NCBI GenBank assembly: GCA_028288775.1
Contig: JAQGHP010000731.1
Coordinates: 1-6,042, forward strand
Reading direction: 5' to 3'
From: Phycisphaerales bacterium
Lineage (GTDB): Bacteria > Planctomycetota > Phycisphaerae > Tepidisphaerales > Tepidisphaeraceae
DNA length: 6,042 nucleotides
In this document: piece after piece, positions 4,974-6,042 of the stretch
How the letters are laid out: the number at the start of each line of letters is the position of its first letter
Position numbering within the stretch: the stretch's first letter is position 1
Program-made: the position numbers and the translations under genes
Notes under the pieces: generated by a model
Databases searched by the model: none
Seen by the model: the letters and a program-made list of their open reading frames with translations, nothing else
Told to the model about the DNA's origin: nothing

Positions 4974-5042
4974 TCAATTCCCTCGACCACCGCCTACCGC
5001 GCTCTGCCTTACCCTATTATGTCATTCCCGCTGAGCCTGCGA

Positions 5043-5071
5043 TTGACAGGCTTCCCCCCCACCGATAGTTT
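5043..5071 (+). promoter_or_regulatory. Candidate icd promoter overlapping a palindrome
   Basis: A perfect -35 hexamer TTGACA (5043-5048) is followed after 17 bases by a weak -10 candidate TAGTTT (5066-5071, 3 of 6 matches). A 6-bp inverted repeat, AGCCTG (5034-5039) and CAGGCT (5047-5052), overlaps the -35 and could be an operator. The weak -10 makes this only a candidate. Confidence 0.35.
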
Positions 5072-5097
5072 CGAAGTCTTCATTACACAACCCCGAG

Positions 5098-5103
5098 TAA
5101 GGA
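5098..5103 (+). promoter_or_regulatory. Ribosome binding site of icd
   Basis: TAAGGA lies seven bases before the ATG at 5111 and supports that start. Confidence 0.7.
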
Positions 5104-5110
5104 CTTCATC

Positions 5111-6042
5111 ATGCCCACGTTCAAAAATGTAACGGTTCCCACCGACGGCCAGGCGATCACCATCTCCAACGGCAAGCTCAACGTGCCCGATCGGCCCATT
5201 CTTCCCTTCATCGAGGGCGACGGCACCGGCCGCGACATCTGGCGCGCCAGCGTCCGCGTGTTCGATGCCGCGGTGGCCAAAGTCTTCGGCGGAAAGAAGA
5301 AAATCGCGTGGATGGAGGTCTACGCAGGGGAGAAGGCGTTCAAGAAGTTCGACAACTGGCTCCCCGATGACACGGTCGAAGCCTTCCGCCATTTCCTCGT
5401 CGGCATCAAGGGGCCGCTCACCACGCCGGTCGGCGGCGGCATCCGCTCGCTCAACGTCGCCCTTCGGCAGATGCTCGACCTCTACGTCTGCCTCCGCCCG
5501 GTCCAATACTTCACCGGCGTGCCGTCGCCCGTGAAGCGGCCGGAGAAGGTGGACATGGTCATCTTCCGCGAGAACACGGAGGACATTTACGCCGGCATCG
5601 AGTACGCCGCAGGAACGCCTGAGAGCCAGAAGATCCTCGACTTCCTTCAGCAGAACTTCCCGAAGGAATTCAAGAAAATCCGCTTCGGCACCAAGGAAGC
5701 CTCGCAAGCCTGGCAGAAGCAGGTCGAAGCCATCGACGGCCCCAAGCGCGAGGTGGGCGTGGAAGTCGGCATCGGCTTTAAGCCCATCAGCGCGCTGGGC
5801 ACGGAGCGACTCATCTACAGCGCCATCAGCTACGCCATCAAGCAAAAACGCAAGAGCGAAACACTCGTCCACAAGGGGAACATCATGAAGTTCACGGAAG
5901 GCAGCTTCCGTGATTGGGGCTACCGCGTCGCCAAGGAGCAGTTCGGCGCGGTCGAAATCGACGGCGGACCCTGGTGTAAAATCCCCGCCGGCAAGCCCGG
6001 CGAGGGAATCGTCATCAAGGACGCCATCGCCGACATCACCCT
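5111..6042 (+). CDS. icd: Isocitrate dehydrogenase, type I (3' end outside window)
   Basis: This TCA cycle enzyme oxidatively decarboxylates isocitrate to 2-oxoglutarate in the cytoplasm. The first 310 residues are present; E. coli Icd has 416. The match to E. coli Icd is close: FIEGDGTG (33-40), KGPLTTPVGGGIRSLNVALRQ (100-120), CLRPVQYF (127-134), IFRENTEDIYAGIE (151-164), LVHKGNIMKFTEG (252-264) and IDGGPW (283-288). Active-site residues fall at the same numbers as in E. coli: S113, N115, R119, R129, R153, Y160. K255 and D308 correspond to E. coli K230 and D283. A 25-residue excess, mainly at about 193-219, separates KKIRF from GIGFKPIS. The residues that choose NADP over NAD lie beyond the window, so the cofactor is inferred only from overall similarity. 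S113 is the site AceK phosphorylates in E. coli; whether that happens here is unknown. Confidence 0.95.
   Translation, partial: MPTFKNVTVPTDGQAITISNGKLNVPDRPILPFIEGDGTGRDIWRASVRVFDAAVAKVFGGKKKIAWMEVYAGEKAFKKFDNWLPDDTVEAFRHFLVGIKGPLTTPVGGGIRSLNVALRQMLDLYVCLRPVQYFTGVPSPVKRPEKVDMVIFRENTEDIYAGIEYAAGTPESQKILDFLQQNFPKEFKKIRFGTKEASQAWQKQVEAIDGPKREVGVEVGIGFKPISALGTERLIYSAISYAIKQKRKSETLVHKGNIMKFTEGSFRDWGYRVAKEQFGAVEIDGGPWCKIPAGKPGEGIVIKDAIADIT

Larger units (their letters stand above)
4708..5042. other. Divergent intergenic region without a convincing gene
   Basis: Between the small membrane protein and icd there are about 400 non-coding bases. The left part (4708-4860) shows no feature I can support. 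Open frames there are short and have no good composition or start signal. The right part holds inverted repeats and small hairpins (4869-4973) and then the icd promoter region. Confidence 0.6.

Noticed and set aside
5009..5872. Open frame of 287 codons on the minus strand
   Set aside because: It is the antisense shadow of icd. The plus frame is unmistakably isocitrate dehydrogenase but is cut by the window end.

Overview
The window is GC-rich and codes densely on both strands. It looks like a Gram-negative bacterium because it carries lpxI, a lipid A gene. The degenerate CGAAATCCGAA-type spacer and the CTGGCTC heptamer tract remind me of planctomycete-like genomes. That is an impression from memory, not a search result, and the phylum is uncertain.

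Layout, left to right. Bases 1-774 (+) are the C-terminal part of a sensor histidine kinase whose start lies outside the window. It converges on a small moaD gene (minus, 800-1045). Immediately upstream of moaD sits a complete 1,580-bp insertion sequence (1113-2692) of the IS4 family, IS50/Tn5-like. It carries one intact transposase gene on the minus strand, 20-bp perfect terminal inverted repeats, and a 10-bp target duplication with one mismatch. Next comes a roughly 145-base spacer with palindromes, then two more minus-strand genes: a class I SAM-dependent O-methyltransferase (2839-3405) and lpxI (3478-4347). After a repeat-like spacer there is a 70-residue two-helix membrane protein (minus, 4495-4707). 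A 400-base divergent intergenic region with hairpins and a candidate promoter follows. The window ends inside icd, isocitrate dehydrogenase (+, from 5111, 3' end missing).

The most interesting part is the insertion site. Removing the IS and one copy of the target duplication restores a near-palindrome (hairpin A) whose loop and inner stem are exactly the duplicated target. Fifteen bases away lies an intact second hairpin (B). B is the inverted copy of A, with the same TACT loop, the same G:A mismatch and compensatory changes in the inner three-base-pair stem. The site therefore looks like a REP/REPIN-type inverted hairpin pair in which an IS50-like element has landed in the apex of one hairpin. 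In this copy the transposase reading frame has no stop codon inside the IS. It runs through the left terminal repeat and the target hairpin and stops in host DNA 24 bases before the moaD start.

The genes do not form an obvious single pathway. They are housekeeping or accessory genes: molybdopterin synthesis, lipid A synthesis, the TCA cycle, signalling and a methyltransferase. Before insertion, lpxI, the methyltransferase and moaD probably lay in the same direction, with the hairpin pair between the methyltransferase and moaD.
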